From Heterobasidion occidentale (taxonomy: Eukaryota > Basidiomycota > Agaricomycetes > Russulales > Bondarzewiaceae): a stretch of 64,000 bases of DNA. Below, in pieces: positions 31,146-43,287 of this stretch (position 1 is its first letter; every line of letters starts with the position of its first letter). The stretch is from positions 868,001-932,000 of the forward strand of contig JBCAQO010000002.1 of NCBI GenBank assembly GCA_039111635.1, given 5' to 3'. Below the pieces are notes generated by a model, which was not told where the DNA came from, searched no databases, and saw nothing but the letters and a program-made list of their open reading frames with translations. A program made the position numbers and the translations under genes.

Positions 31146-32690
31146 ATGTCTTACTACTACAGCAACGACTCGTTTGATGACGAGCTATCCAGTGCGTAAC
31201 ATATTTGAATACCATGTCAGAATTTCACTACATATTGACGCAAATCGACCCACAGCACCTGGCGCAGGCCCGTCGCGCTCCCAACCCTATGTCGACGAGA
31301 CGCAGGGTGAGAGCGATCACACGGACGAGTCGGTGAGTCTGGAACGTAGCTTCAGACATTGAACACGCCACTCACACTTGAGTACTCCTAGGACGAAGAC
31401 GTCCACCTTCCCCGTGTCAGGGGGCCTTCTGTACAGCCGTGGCCTTATGCCTACATCGCCCACGGTGGACTTCCGAACCCATACGTGCCACTCCCATATC
31501 ACTCGTTCCCTGGGACCTACCTCGAGGTTCCAACCCCTATCGCGTCACACGCGCCCGCCCAGGCCGCCCACTGGGACGACGACAACGAGTCGACGGGCGC
31601 ATGGCCACTCCCAGTTCTAGTCCCCGCCACTCACACTCACATGGAGGCGGCCCCACATCATATCCCTGCATCTACCTTATCGACACTGGTGTCTGCATGG
31701 GAGCCTATCGAAGTCGACGAACACCCTCGAATGCGCTGCGCTGCGCCCTTCTCCTCACTGCGGGGTGCCGTCGATCCGATCCAAGGTCCGTGGAGCGAAA
31801 TGGCACGGGAGATCGTGGAGGCACCGCGCGACATCATCCTTCGGGTGTTAGCCGAGGTACCTCCAAGGGTACTCGTCGAGGAGGTCCCGGAGCCCGTCCC
31901 AGAGCTACCACTGTCACCAGAGACCATCGCAGAGCCGGTACCGCAGGAGCACGATGCGGACAAGGAGGTGAGGCCGAGGCGGAAGAAGGTGAGAGTCGAG
32001 AAGGGAAGCAAGGGGGAGGGCCAGGGGCAGGGAGGGAGCCAGGAAGGGAGCCAGGGAGGGAGCAGCGCAGAGGTTGGGAGGCGCATAGTCAGGAGGCCGC
32101 GCATGCCCCCAATCGCTGGGTGCGGGCAATTTTCAGTCAGGCTGCCGAGCCATTATGCAGGGAGAGGAAGGGAGACGGTGGGGGTGCAAGGTCAGATCCC
32201 TGTGGTCGATCCACAGGCGCACGGCAGCGCCCCCCAAGATACTACGAATACATCGACGACGTCCACCCACAGGGTGGAAAACCCCACAGGTGAGCCAGTC
32301 CCCGAGGCTGTGCCGCAGTCCATTGGAGGGCCCTCGATGGCGACACATGGGGAGGAACAGAGAGGCGCGCAAAAGCGCAAGAGGGCTGACCCTCATGTCT
32401 GCGACGGCACCGACGGGTGCAGCAAGCGGCTGTCGTGCCCTTACGACATGCCCCGACACAAGGCGACTCTGCGCCATGGAGGACAGCGCAGATTTGCATG
32501 CGACGACTGCAAAGCCCCATTCGTGCGCAAAGATGAAGTGCTTCGCCACAAGCGGGATCACTGCCCGAACAGGGCCAGGACAGATAACGGCGAGGACGGT
32601 CCCTCGCAAGGCCCGGGACACGATGGGCCAGAGGGCGGCGGAGGAGCCATGGGGAGTATGGGGAATGGCCTGCTCAGCGGATCGAGCTGA
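31146..32690 (+). CDS. Two-finger C2H2 protein, copy A
   Basis: Likely DNA-binding regulator. Exons 31146-31191, 31256-31332 and 31392-32690, joined by GT-AG introns; frame is kept, giving 473 residues. N-terminus MSYYYSNDSFDDELS is acidic and Tyr-rich. The middle is Pro/Glu/Val-rich (EVPEPVPELPLSPETIAEP) with a basic patch RPRRKKVRVEKG. Two fingers lie near the C-terminus: an atypical one (C-x5-C-x12-H-x5-H, HVCDGTDGCSKRLSCPYDMP) and a canonical one (C-x2-C-x12-H-x4-H, FACDDCKAPFVRKDEVLRHK). The end is Gly-rich. The fingers are the best conserved part among copies A, B and C. A longer model with another splice at 32694 is possible. Confidence 0.8.
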
Positions 32691-34224
32691 AGGTGCGTAC
32701 CATTCGCTTTCCTTTTCTCTTCACTCGCTTTTTTGTTTCGCGTCGCACGCCATCGATACCTTCGCCTTTCCTTACCTTACCACCGTCGTTTTTTTGCCCA
32801 ACCTTTTGCGCTCGGATCGATTCGGTTGGAGACTGACTCGCTCTGTGTTTTCGCAGGACTCTGCTCGTGGTCGACGTCGTCCAGCCCGGCATTGCACGAC
32901 GGATGGGAAACCGGTCGTTATGTAAGCTATCATCCCGCCTGGGTTGCTCAAGGTTGCTCATCGTTGACTTCGTCCACGATGGCACCTCAGTGACGAGGGG
33001 TCGATAAGCCCATCTCTCACGAGATTCATCACACACAACTTATCACGGCTTCACGTGGATCTAGAGTTGTACAGTCTGTTCACTCCAGCGCTTCTTTACA
33101 AATAACTATCTATTGTCTTTCGAACTCGAGCCCTGCTGGCATACGGCTACCTTCTTCAACAATGAACTAGACTAGGCGGAGTAAGTATTTCCTCGATTAT
33201 TTGCTGATTTCACCCATTGCGGCTGAACGTCAGCTCTGACAAGACTATCGACACCTGCACTACAGCAGCATCGAGCTCAGTGTATGGACAGTGTATGTTC
33301 CTCTGTCCACTCCATTCACGTCGTTCGTAAATCCAGATTAGCGAGGCAATGACAGTGATGGCGGTTGAAGCTGCCGTTGTTGATAACGAGGCAGCATTCT
33401 CGCCCGGTATACATTAGCGATGCCGTTTTTTGTACGCTTGCTCTTTCATCCACAGTTCTCACATGCTATAACGCAGAACTTCCTTCTTGCCACCCTTCCC
33501 TGCAACGACAGTCTATTTATCCTTTTCAATGCGCTCACTGCACTGTATCAAATGACGTACGCCGGCTTCTTTGCGCACCTGGACGACATGCTATCTGTCT
33601 TGTGATTGTGTAAACGTTGGAGTACACGCTCGAGGCTCTGTCTGTCAACGAGGTCGGCTTTGGACTGATAGTTAAAGAGTTGCTGCAGGGCACGCCGGAC
33701 AATGTATCTGCGAGTCTCATCATGAATTTGGTGCGTTATTTGGCAATCACTTGTGGAAGCAGAACTAAAATTTACCCACTGCTAGCTATTTCGATTTGGA
33801 AGTAATAACTGCTATCGCGACGTTGTTGTGCTATTCGACTTCCTTGGAGAATTAGGAATGGGCGTCATTGGTTTGGTTCAAGGTGGGAGAGACAAGATAT
33901 TGCACCTTCTGAAGTGGAGGGCTCTCAATATCCATTTCTCGCCTACTGATCTGTGTATCCCATTCGATCTCATATAGAGTCTTTGCTGGTAAAGGCATGA
34001 TGTGACTTAGGTCTATGAAAAAGTTCCGCAGGGACAATAGTCCTGTGAGCATGAGTGGCGCGGCGGTGTTTTCCGAGAAGTCAAAGCCACCTTACGACGA
34101 CTCACGCCTTCGTGCATCGTGTTTGTTCCCGAGATGATCGAAGCAACGACGCCTAGCAATCCGATCGCGCAAGGTTCTAGGTTTCTTTCCAAAACGGGCG
34201 AGGTGGCTGGACAGAGAAGCGTGG
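32691..34224. other. Region downstream of C2H2 copy A, no clear gene
   Basis: The first 250 bases keep similarity to the same position in unit C (53210-53480), including a 3' segment TTGCACGACGGATG. The rest shows only short frames, some similar to 45000-46280 in unit B. Confidence 0.4.
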
Positions 34225-36770
34225 CGTTCGTTACGTTGTGTGGCGAATGGTGGCAGCGGAGGCCCAAGTGTTAGCCGATGCGTGGTGCCAAAGCGACATT
34301 GGTGACCCCCAACTCTATAAAGCCTCGCCGTTCTCTCCTCTTGATCTTCACCATTCTCTCTTCCCCCCCCCCCCCCCCCCACCACTACCCTTGTCCTCTC
34401 TCATGCACTTCGCTACTGACTGTCCTCTCCGCGCCCTCCTTCATCCGTACAGGTACATTTCGTCCATGCCGTTCGCCACTTCCCCCATTGAACCTCGACG
34501 AGCTCTAGGTTATTAGGCACAATCGCCGCAAGCACGACGTCAAGTTCATAGGTACGCCGTATTGACCATTGTTCGTATATTCTTGATGCTCAATGCCGCA
34601 CTAGCAGGCACGATCGCCTTCAAGCACGACAGCAAGCTCACTGACTGCGTTGTATCTTCTGGCGACACTACTCTGGGATCTGTGGCTTTGGTCTGTGGCA
34701 TTGGGATGTATCGTTCTCTGGAGGTGGCTTCGACGTCTGGTTGCTGATGTGTCTCTTCAACATGTCTGGGTTCTGTCTTACTCGTCTTGCTCGTTCACTT
34801 GCTATTTCTCCCCCTTGGTAGTTCTCGTCTCTTATTCTTATTTGCTGCGCTTTGATGTCCTTGGCTGTGGTCTGCTCGCTCCTCGCTGTCTTCTCTGGTC
34901 TCTCTATGCTCCTTGGTTGCTCTGTGTCCTCGTCTCTCTTGGCTGTCTCCTCCATCTGGTATACTCGCTCTGTCTTCCTTGCTCCTCACCCTCCTCTTTA
35001 TCCTCGCTCTGTGTTCTCTCCTCGCTGTGTCTTTTTTCTGCTCGCTCTGGCTTTCTCGCTCTGTTTGACTTGGTCCTCGCTGTCTCCTCTCGCTGTGGAT
35101 TAGCTCTTGCTTTCTGGCTTCTCATCTCAATCCTTGCTCGTTTACTCAGTCTTGGCTCCTTGCTTGTTTATCCTCTCTGGCCTTTCTTCACGCTCGACGG
35201 CCCTCGTCTGTCTCGGCGACGTTGTTGTTTTCCATTGCTTCTCTCGCTTTCTTGCTTGTTATTCTTCGTCTCTGGTACATCTCGGCGACCTTCCCAGCCC
35301 ATCTTGGTCACGAATATCTTGTCAGTGTAAGTCCAATAACCATTGTATCACCTAGATCCCGCGCCGCCACACACATATACTTCAAGCTGCAAGTGATCCG
35401 GTCGTCAGTTAGGGGGTGCCAGCCCCCAGTGAGTCTTTCATCCCTCATTCCGCGGTCGCAAATACTGAGTTGCCCACACGTCTTCCATTTATAGGTACGC
35501 CCCCATCCGGCTGTTCATCATTTCTTTCCTCACTCCAAGCTTCCATTGCCACACCAAGTCCGCCGCCCACTCGAAGCCGGATGATGTATTGATTGGCACG
35601 ATCGCCTTCAAGCACGACCTCAAGTTCACTGGGCAACATAACTAACGATCTTCTGTGACATCTACCTCAGCGAGAAAGACACAAGTTAACGTCGCCAAGA
35701 TGCCTGTGTCACCTGTCTTGCTCTGGATCGCTCGCCGATGGCGTGCTGATGTCCTATGCCTGTGCACTTGTTCTCTCTTGCCTACATTCTATGTGGCTCT
35801 TTTCTGTGTGTTACTCGCTCGCTCGCCTCGCTCTGCTCGTGTTCTCTTCTTGCTTGCTTGCTCATTCGTCTATGTGGTTTCTTTGACACCGGCCTATCTG
35901 GGCGACTTCTTCAGTCTCTCTGGTCACATCTGCTTCAAGATCGCGATCAATGGAAAGCTTTACGTCTTCAGGCCACGACACCGACTTCACTTGCGCAGGA
36001 CGACCCTGCAAGAGATGGGGTCGTCAATGAGGGGATGTCAATCGTTCGTGAGTTATATGATCCACATCCCGTTCCCACAGATGTTGATTCAGCGACAGTT
36101 CCTCGACTGTCTCGACATACAGCAGCAAGATTCACGTTCTCTATGGGCCTCCTGGTATCTCAGGCGATGTAGTGTAGCCCTGTGATAGTGTATCTTTTTC
36201 GAAATATACCTTGGTCTTGTCTCTTGACCTTCGCCTGACTGGTCTTGCTGAGCTTGCGCTCTTGTTCTTCGTCGCATCTTTCTTGTATCTCTCGCTTTAT
36301 CGCTCTGATATTCCACTCGCCTAATCTTTTCCTGTCTCTTGTCCTGTCTCTTGTCTTTGAAATCCTCGTGCTTCTCCTTCTCTCTCTGCTTGCCTTTCAT
36401 GTCCGACTGGTTGCTTTTCTCACTTTGCTTGGCCTCTCGCTTCGCTTTTTCACTCGTATTGCGCTAGTCATTTTCGCTCCACTTTTCATCCTCGCTATGC
36501 TTCGCTTGCTGCGAATCATCCTGGTCCCTTGGGCCCTTTACTCGTGGGAACGTTCCTCCGCGATCTTTGCCGGCATCTGTTTCACCTAGGGGCAACTAAC
36601 CACCCTTCTCCAGATCAATTCGACCGACAATAATGACCAGTTAGCTATCTAGCCGAGCGAAGGACGATCTTGCAAGAAATGGGATCTTCAACGTGGGGGT
36701 CCACGCCCCCTGTGGGTTGTCCATTCTGCATACCGTTCTCGCAGCTGTTGAGCGCCCCACACGCCTAAAT
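34225..36770 (+). repeat. CT-rich modular repeat region, unit A
   Basis: Three related modules of roughly 0.6-1 kb. Each has a very pyrimidine-rich plus strand and ends in a short conserved block. The blocks are at about 35395-35435, 36000-36060 and 36660-36710 and can be read as S-S-x-R-G-C-Q-x-x-V-S. A second short motif (GGCACGATCGCCTTCAAGC) recurs near 34600 and 35595, with a weaker copy near 34520. A homologous region is at 46280-48720. Open frames here are hydrophobic on plus and Arg/Glu-rich on minus, as expected from composition. It may be a degenerate multi-exon gene or a non-coding RNA locus. Confidence 0.55.
34363..34380 (+). repeat. C18 homopolymer
   Basis: A run of 18 C on the plus strand; the matching place in unit B (about 46390) has CCACCACCACC instead. 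Confidence 0.95.
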
Positions 36771-37073
36771 TAAGATGTGTTCGTATGGTATCATAATTGA
36801 ATCGCTCCCGAATGAACATTCCCGCATAAATCTTGCGCGTTTCCATGCATCAAACGTTCTTCTGACGAGTACGATAGCTGCCGATATTCCTCCGCCGTTT
36901 TGCTTCCTCAGTGTCGAAAACGTTGGTACCAACTCACATTCGTAGGCTCGTTGGATGTAAATTCTTTGGGTCTGAGAACGAGAACATAGAGTACAACCTT
37001 CCCTGCATCGTACATAACTACGCAGTAGCATAGCATAACCTACGAGGCGAACTTGATTTTCACCCCTTCATTG

Positions 37074-38856
37074 TCAGACACAACTGACGATAGGCACGAT
37101 GGTTCTCAGCTCATCAACCCACGTGTCCGGCACGTCCGATTCGACGATCTCGACGATCTGAATCGGAGACCTCGATGTACTGCGCTGTTTGAGCACGCTG
37201 GTCAAGAGATCTAGAGTGGACGTGTGTGAGAGGTGCAAGTGACGTAAATCTATGGACTCAAGGCTGGGGAAGAGAAGGTGCCCACCAAACAAATTGGCTG
37301 GAGTCTGCTCGGCCACTGTGGTATCCGTGTCCATGGCTGCGCAAAATAGTGGTAGAGTGGATTCAGAGAGGGTGATGTGCTTCACACCCTGAGCATGTTC
37401 AGTTGCCCTACGAAACATTGCCAGGTCCCAAGGGAGGTCTGCAGCCAAGGACAGGATAGCAGTCTCTGGGGTGAGTAAAGCTTCCAAGATATCACAATCG
37501 AACAGCGGTTGTCGAGATTCATATAAGAGTTTCAAAGAAAACGGCGCCGGGGGTGTTTTGGAAGGGTCATGAGAGTGATAAGGGTTACAATGCGCCCAGC
37601 CACTGAAATAAATCCACAGTGAGGCGTTATAGCGATTCATCTGAATGGTACGAAGAGGGGGTGCAAGTCCCGTTTTTCCACTTTGTCTCTCGAGAACTGG
37701 AAGAAGCGAGCGTCTGAAAAGCCCCTCATCGCAGTTACAACAGAGAGTCATTGTAGCAAGGGGTGGAAATTCCATGATTTCGAGGAATATCATACAACGC
37801 GACCAGGTTCCACTCAAACTCAAGCTCGAAAGGTGTGAGAGTGCGACTGTCTTTTGGGGTCGCCCAGATGATGAAACATGAAGGGGAGGGAGGGATTCCG
37901 AAATGGAAAGTGTCTCGAGATAAGGCATGTTGGACAATGCGTCGAAGAAATTATCATATGATGGGATTTTAGACCGCACAACTCCATGCACCTTGAGGCT
38001 AATGAGATTATGGAAGACTGGGGAGGACCAAGGAATCGCCAACCCGTCAAAAGAAGCAGTGCGCAAGAGAGGGGCATGTTGAGAAAAAAAGTCGTCCGAG
38101 AGTTTCATGATCAAGTCATATCTATTCCCCACTGACAGCTCAAAATGTTCCATCATCGGCGCAGGAATGTCAATGGGCTGCAAGTCCCGAACCGGGGTCA
38201 CGAGGCCAGATAGAATGACCACCCTTGCGTGAGCCCAATGTGGCGAAATCAAGCGGACAGAGCGTTCAAAATAGTAGCTTTCGAAAATAAGAGATACCTG
38301 TTTTGCACGCGTAGACATTTCCGAAACCCATGCTTTGCCGAGGTCAAGTTGGATCCTTGTCCACAGTTGCGGATATTCCAGAGCGACTTCTCTCCAGTAA
38401 CTGCAAACATGGGAGACTTTGATCCATCCCAGGTTGTGTCTCTGCGGGAAATCGACTACCACCAAATAGGAGAAGATTTGCGCTAGAATCTCCGATGGTA
38501 GGCGACAAATGGGGGTCGTGTGATTGCGCCGCGCATTAATGGTACATATCGCGATGCGCAGATAGGGTACTTCATCATCAAAGGCCTTGAATCACCTGCG
38601 GGTACAGCGGAGCTGAGATGGGAGAGAGAATCAAGTCTCGATCGCAGAGAAGGACTCCAATAGTCGCCTGCACTGTGTGAGACGGTCAACCCACCATCGC
38701 GATAGTCCAAGATACAGCAGATCAGGATACTCACCTGATCTCGAGAGATACCTTAGTCATATTGCCAGGCTTCACTAGCGCTCCAGAAGAAAGAGATGGC
38801 TCAAGAGTCTGATTCGACGCTGCCTGTGAAGACGTGGAACTCAAGAGGTTGAGCAT
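37074..38856 (-). pseudogene. F-box-like protein, copy B, frameshifted
   Basis: Paralogue of the genes at 26998 and 49074. Exon 1 is 38735-38856; exon 2 starts at 38672 after a GT-AG intron (AGDYWSPSLRSRLDSLSHL). Near 38590 the frame changes: the paralogous sequence resumes in the next frame (AFDDEVPYLRIAI, RLPSEILAQIFSYLV). Exon 2 is one base short of the phase needed to join exon 1, which fits a one-base deletion (modulo 3) near the Asp-Ser of the GDS motif. The F-box and repeat region (WIKVSHVCSYWREVALEYP onward) is otherwise open to the stop. A shorter product from a downstream start cannot be excluded. Confidence 0.8.
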
Positions 38857-38935
38857 TCGAGCGGTCGTGACTTTAGCCACGTGATCTTGCCGCACAAAGC
38901 GCCCAACGGCCGCTGTATCGACAACCAATGCCATC

Positions 38936-38972
38936 GAGCGCCATTCCGACGGCGCCGACTTCAACTTGTCCT
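38936..38972. promoter_or_regulatory. Conserved GGCGCC motif, unit B
   Basis: GAGCGCC, then GGCGCCGACTTCAACTTGTC at 38951. About 80 bp upstream of the F-box copy B start. See 29006-29040. Confidence 0.45.
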
Positions 38973-40621
38973 CCTACACCCACCGAGCAGCAACGACATT
39001 TGTTTCACCCCTCAAAACAGTCCATGGCTCGTTCAAGACATCGTTAATGTCTCATCTCGTAAAATCCTCATGGCGATGCTTTGCTGAATCAAGCAAAATA
39101 CCTGCGAAACTGTCGCCACTGTCGCTGCACGACAATATCGATCGTTGATTCCCAAGCGTCTTGCTTGTCTTTCTGTGATGCCACGTTTCTTCTGAGCATA
39201 GAAACTTCAGAATGTGTGCGCAAAAATTGCGTGCGCAAATAATAGGAGTTGTCGATCCGTCGAGCGAGCTATGGCATACGGCATTACAGCCATCGGGAAT
39301 GTGCAGTCGGCATGATGCGAACTGACGTTAAACCCTCTGAGCGGATACTATCCTCGCCCCACCCTCGTCCATCAACATATCTTGCAGAATCATTTGCCGA
39401 ATGGACACATCCATAGCATAGAAATACAGAGAATAGCAGGAGCCGCGTCTCGGCTTGCCCATTCGTAGCAAGTAGTGGGATATCGGGAATTCCATGACAT
39501 CCGGAGACGCTTGTCGGAAAAATCCGAAGTGTTCGGCTTTCAGAGAGAAAACACAACGGGATTGTATGGAAGAGAGAAGGCAACATTTTGATCGGACTAT
39601 GCCGTCGCGTCGGCGGAACGTATTGCAGTACGCAGATCCACCTTCAGCAACCGACCGTACTGAGCGAGTATGACATCCAGACCCTCTCCTTATGAACAAT
39701 AGCTCAAACTTACATTCAGGTTCCGCTGGTGAATGCTCTGTCGACACGGACAATGGTCGACCGAGCGCACGGGTGCTTCCCATTCTCACTCGAGGAAGCC
39801 TCTGGATACACACGCGCCGAGGGGACCAATTCGATAGCCCGTTGACTGGATACATGAGTCAGAGATGAATGCACAAGCGGGGTGGCGGATTTGGTCTGCA
39901 GTCCAGGGCCTGCGCCCTTCGTATGCGGCATCTTGGACAGCCATAGGCAGAACAGGTACAGCCAACATCTGGTGTGTTCCCCCTTGAGCGTCCCTACCTT
40001 CGCACCGAGGTTATCGTAAGTCGCACTCCGACGAGAGCAGACCTTGAATCCTCGGTCATCCGTCCAACCAGCCTGCACTCACCCATGCGTGGAATCCTGA
40101 GCGAGCTCAATGAGCCCGTTATGCTCCAACGATCCTCCAGTCCTGAAAAAGCGATGAAATGAACACGGCACAACACTGTGCCTTGCTACCCCTGCGTGAT
40201 GTGGGAAGGCACCCTAAGCGGCTAGAAGATTCGTTTTCAGAACGCGAGCGGGCTGCATTATGCCGTTTGCGATGGAACCATCCGTAAAATCAAGCACCCT
40301 GATGCGCCTACAACCTATCAACAAACGGCGCATAATTTCAATTGCGGCGGTCCGTCCCAGATACAAGGGATGACGCTGACGGGAGTCGACGGTCCATGGA
40401 AGCTGTGTAGAACAAGGAAGTAAGCGGGCTGTTACGACATATGCAACCCCGCCCCTCGCGTGACTTTGCCACAGATGTTATCGAGGGTCGGATGAACGAC
40501 GATAACGACGGATGCACCCCAGAAGCCCGCCGGATGGTCACAGCCTGGACACGTTCTGTCTCACAGAATTGATGGAACGAGGCAGGGAAAATTGCCCGCC
40601 TGTCGCTGGGAGAGAGGACAC
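38973..40621. other. Intergenic region of unit B
   Basis: Alignable in parts with 29040-30900 of unit A (for example GGCTAGAAGATTCG at about 40219). Small open frames show no domain. The right end is the MITE insertion point; AC at 40620-40621 is the left target copy. Confidence 0.45.
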
Positions 40622-41349
40622 CATCAGCAAACTGGAAAGTGTCTGTACCAACCTGGACAGACACTCCTAGGCCCCCAGATGCCTCTAGCAAGTCCCCGAT
40701 TAGACAAACACACCGGTGTTTGGACAGATATGTCTGGATGCACCATATATGGAAATGATTAGATAATTGTCGTCAATAGGACGACTGCAAAAATCAATCT
40801 TCACTGTGCAGGAATTGAACCCAGAACCTCTTGAATCATTCACTGGCTGTAAGCAATGTTAAGACCACAATTATCCACTCCACTATATGACCATGATATT
40901 CCTCAACAACATTTTGCTTATAACAAGCTTTTTGAGACTTGAAAGAATTTTGGGATGCCTGAACTCAGTGAGGTGACATCTATTTTCGCATTTTTAGCAT
41001 CTATTCATGGAAGAATGATGGCATATGATACATCATTTGAGAGCTATGATACAGGAAAGTATATCAATACCACTAGCAAGCTGATATTCAACAGATAGCA
41101 CCAATGACAGTCTGGTACATTACTGGGAATTTTCTTCTCAGCTCTTGTATTGAAAAATTTTGAAGCAGCACTGACATTACAAACAATGCCTTCCAAAAAT
41201 GTCCTCCTAGTCAGCTTATTGATAGAGCACCTTATCTGTCTAGATCTGGGCATACACAGACATCTAGCCAGATGTCCCTAGATGACCTAAGCATCTGGGA
41301 GTATCTGGGGCTCTGGGACTGGCTGGGACTGGTTACAGGTTTGCTGATG
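40622..41349. mobile_element. 728-bp MITE X, copy 2
   Basis: Ends CATCAGCAAAC and GTTTGCTGATG, flanked by AC at 40620-40621 and 41350-41351. Unit C still has the unfilled site (GAGAGGACACGGCCGAAAGG at about 51425-51444), which fixes the borders and proves the 2-bp duplication. The sequence looks essentially identical to copy 1, so both moved recently, after the segmental triplication. A tRNA-like B-box stretch (about 40805-40900) is included. No transposase is encoded. Confidence 0.9.
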
Positions 41350-41657
41350 ACGGCCGAAAGGAGAAATGATCAACAATCTGCGGGATGCGAACAATGGACC
41401 CACCTTGCGTTTGATTCGGAGCCTAATTCCAGCAGGCGAAGAAAGGCATTACACCGACGTCGGAGGTGTTCCTTGGACTGATTCCTTGAGAAGGAGGTGG
41501 GCGCTTCTTCGATGGTATATCCGCAGAATCGAGGGAGGTGAAAAGTCAACAGTTCACTATACCACTGAGTCTTACCCACCTCTCCCCTACCGACCACCAC
41601 AACGCCGTTGAGCCACTCAACAACACAACCTACAAACCATTGTCCACCTGCTTAGCA

Positions 41658-43214
41658 ATGTCGTGGTGCTATGATTACGGCCGTGGCATTGAGGAAGACC
41701 TCTTCAGTATGTGCATATCATTCGAGCAGGTTGCTACATGTTAACACGAACTCGCCCACAGCTCCTAGCGCAGGCCCGTCGCGCTCCCATGCCTATGCCA
41801 ACGAAAGGCACCATGAGAGCAACCTCACAGATGACGAGTCGGTAAGTCCGAAACCTTGTTCCAAATTTTCAACATGCCACTCATTGCTCTGCATTGCTAG
41901 GATGAGGGCGGTGCCTTTCGCCAGGTCGGGGGCCCTTCTGAATAACCGTGGCCCTACGCCTACATCGCGCGTGGGGGACTCCCGAATCCGTTCCCTGAGA
42001 CCTACCTTGAGGTTCCGACCCTCTTCATGCCACACGCACACGCCTAGACCGCCCATTGGGACGGCAACGAGTCAAGGGGCGCATGGCCATTCCCGGCTGC
42101 AGTCCCCACCACTCATGTGCATACAGAGGATGCTTCACGCCACGTCCCCGTCTCGGCCTTCTCGACGCTAGTGGGTGCATTGGACCCTATCGAAGACCCT
42201 CGGAGGCGCAGCGCAGTGCCCTGCTCCTCACTGCTGGGCGCTGCCAATCCAATTCAGGGTCCATGGTGCGAGATGTCGCAGGAGATTGTGGAGGTGCCGA
42301 GCGACATCGTCCTTCAGGTACCGGCCGTGGTATCTCCACAGGTGCCCATCGAGAACGTCCCGGAGCCCGTGCCAGAGCTGCTGCCGTCGCCGGAGACCAT
42401 CGCAGAGCCGATGCCGCAGGAGCACGATGCGGACAAGGAGGTGAGGCCGAGGCGGAAGAAGGTGAGAGTCGAGAAGGGAAGCAAGGGGGAGGGCTAGGGG
42501 CAGGGAGGGAGCCAGGAAGAGAGCCGGGGAGGGAGCAGCCCAGACGTTGAGAGGCGCATAGTCAGGAGGCCGCGCATGCCCCCGATCGCGGGGTGTGGGC
42601 GATTTTCGGTCAGGCTGCCAAGTCGCTATGCAGGGAGAGGAAGGGAGACGGTGGGGGTGCAAGGTCAGATCCCTGTGGTCGATCCACAGGCGCACGGCAG
42701 CGCCCCCCAAGAAACTACAATTACATCGACGACGTCCACCCACAGGGTGGAAAACCCCACAGGTGAGCCAGTCCCCGAGTCTGTACCGCAGTCCATCGGA
42801 GGGCCCTGGACAACGACACCTGGGGAGGAACAGAGAGACGCGCGAAAGCGCAAGAGGACTGACCCTCATGTCTGCGACGGCACCGACGGGTGCAGCAAGC
42901 GGCTGTCGTGCCCTTACGACGTGCCCCGACACAAGGCGACTCTGCGCCATGGAGGACAGCGCAGATTTGCATGCGACGACTGCAAAGCCCCATTCGTGCG
43001 CAAAGATGAAGTGCTTCGCCACAAGCGGGATCACTGCCCGAACAGGGCCAGGACAGATAACGGCGAGGACGGTCCCTCGCAAGGCCCGGGACATCTCTTC
43101 GCTCGCTCTTTTGTTTCGCGCCGCACGCCATCGATGCCTTCCCCTTTCCTTTCCTATCATCCTTGTTGTTCTTGCCAGTGTCTTGCGCTCGGGTCGATGC
43201 GAACAGGAATCTGA
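41658..43214 (+). pseudogene. Two-finger C2H2 protein, copy B, three in-frame stops
   Basis: Paralogue of 31146-32690 with the same exon layout (ATG 41658, exon 3 from 41901). In-frame stops are TAA 41943-41945, TAG 42045-42047 and TAG 42495-42497. The two TAG codons correspond to CAG in copy A. The finger region (HVCDGTDGCSKRLS, ACDDCKAPFVRKDEV) is still open from 42576. The Gly-rich end is lost by a deletion after 43090 and replaced by unrelated residues. Confidence 0.85.
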
Positions 43215-43287
43215 CTCGTTGTTGCGTTTTTTCAGGGAACCGTTGACGATGTTGAGCCCGACATTGCACGACGGATGAGATCTTGAG

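Noticed and set aside
31439..32293. 284-codon plus-strand ORF overlapping C2H2 copy A
   Set aside because: Arg/Gly/Ser-rich alternative frame; the finger-containing frame is the conserved one.
34650..35330. 226-codon hydrophobic ORF (and its counterpart at 46873-47424)
   Set aside because: Leu/Ser/Cys content follows from the CT-rich strand; the two copies are not kept as one frame and no membrane protein pattern is seen.
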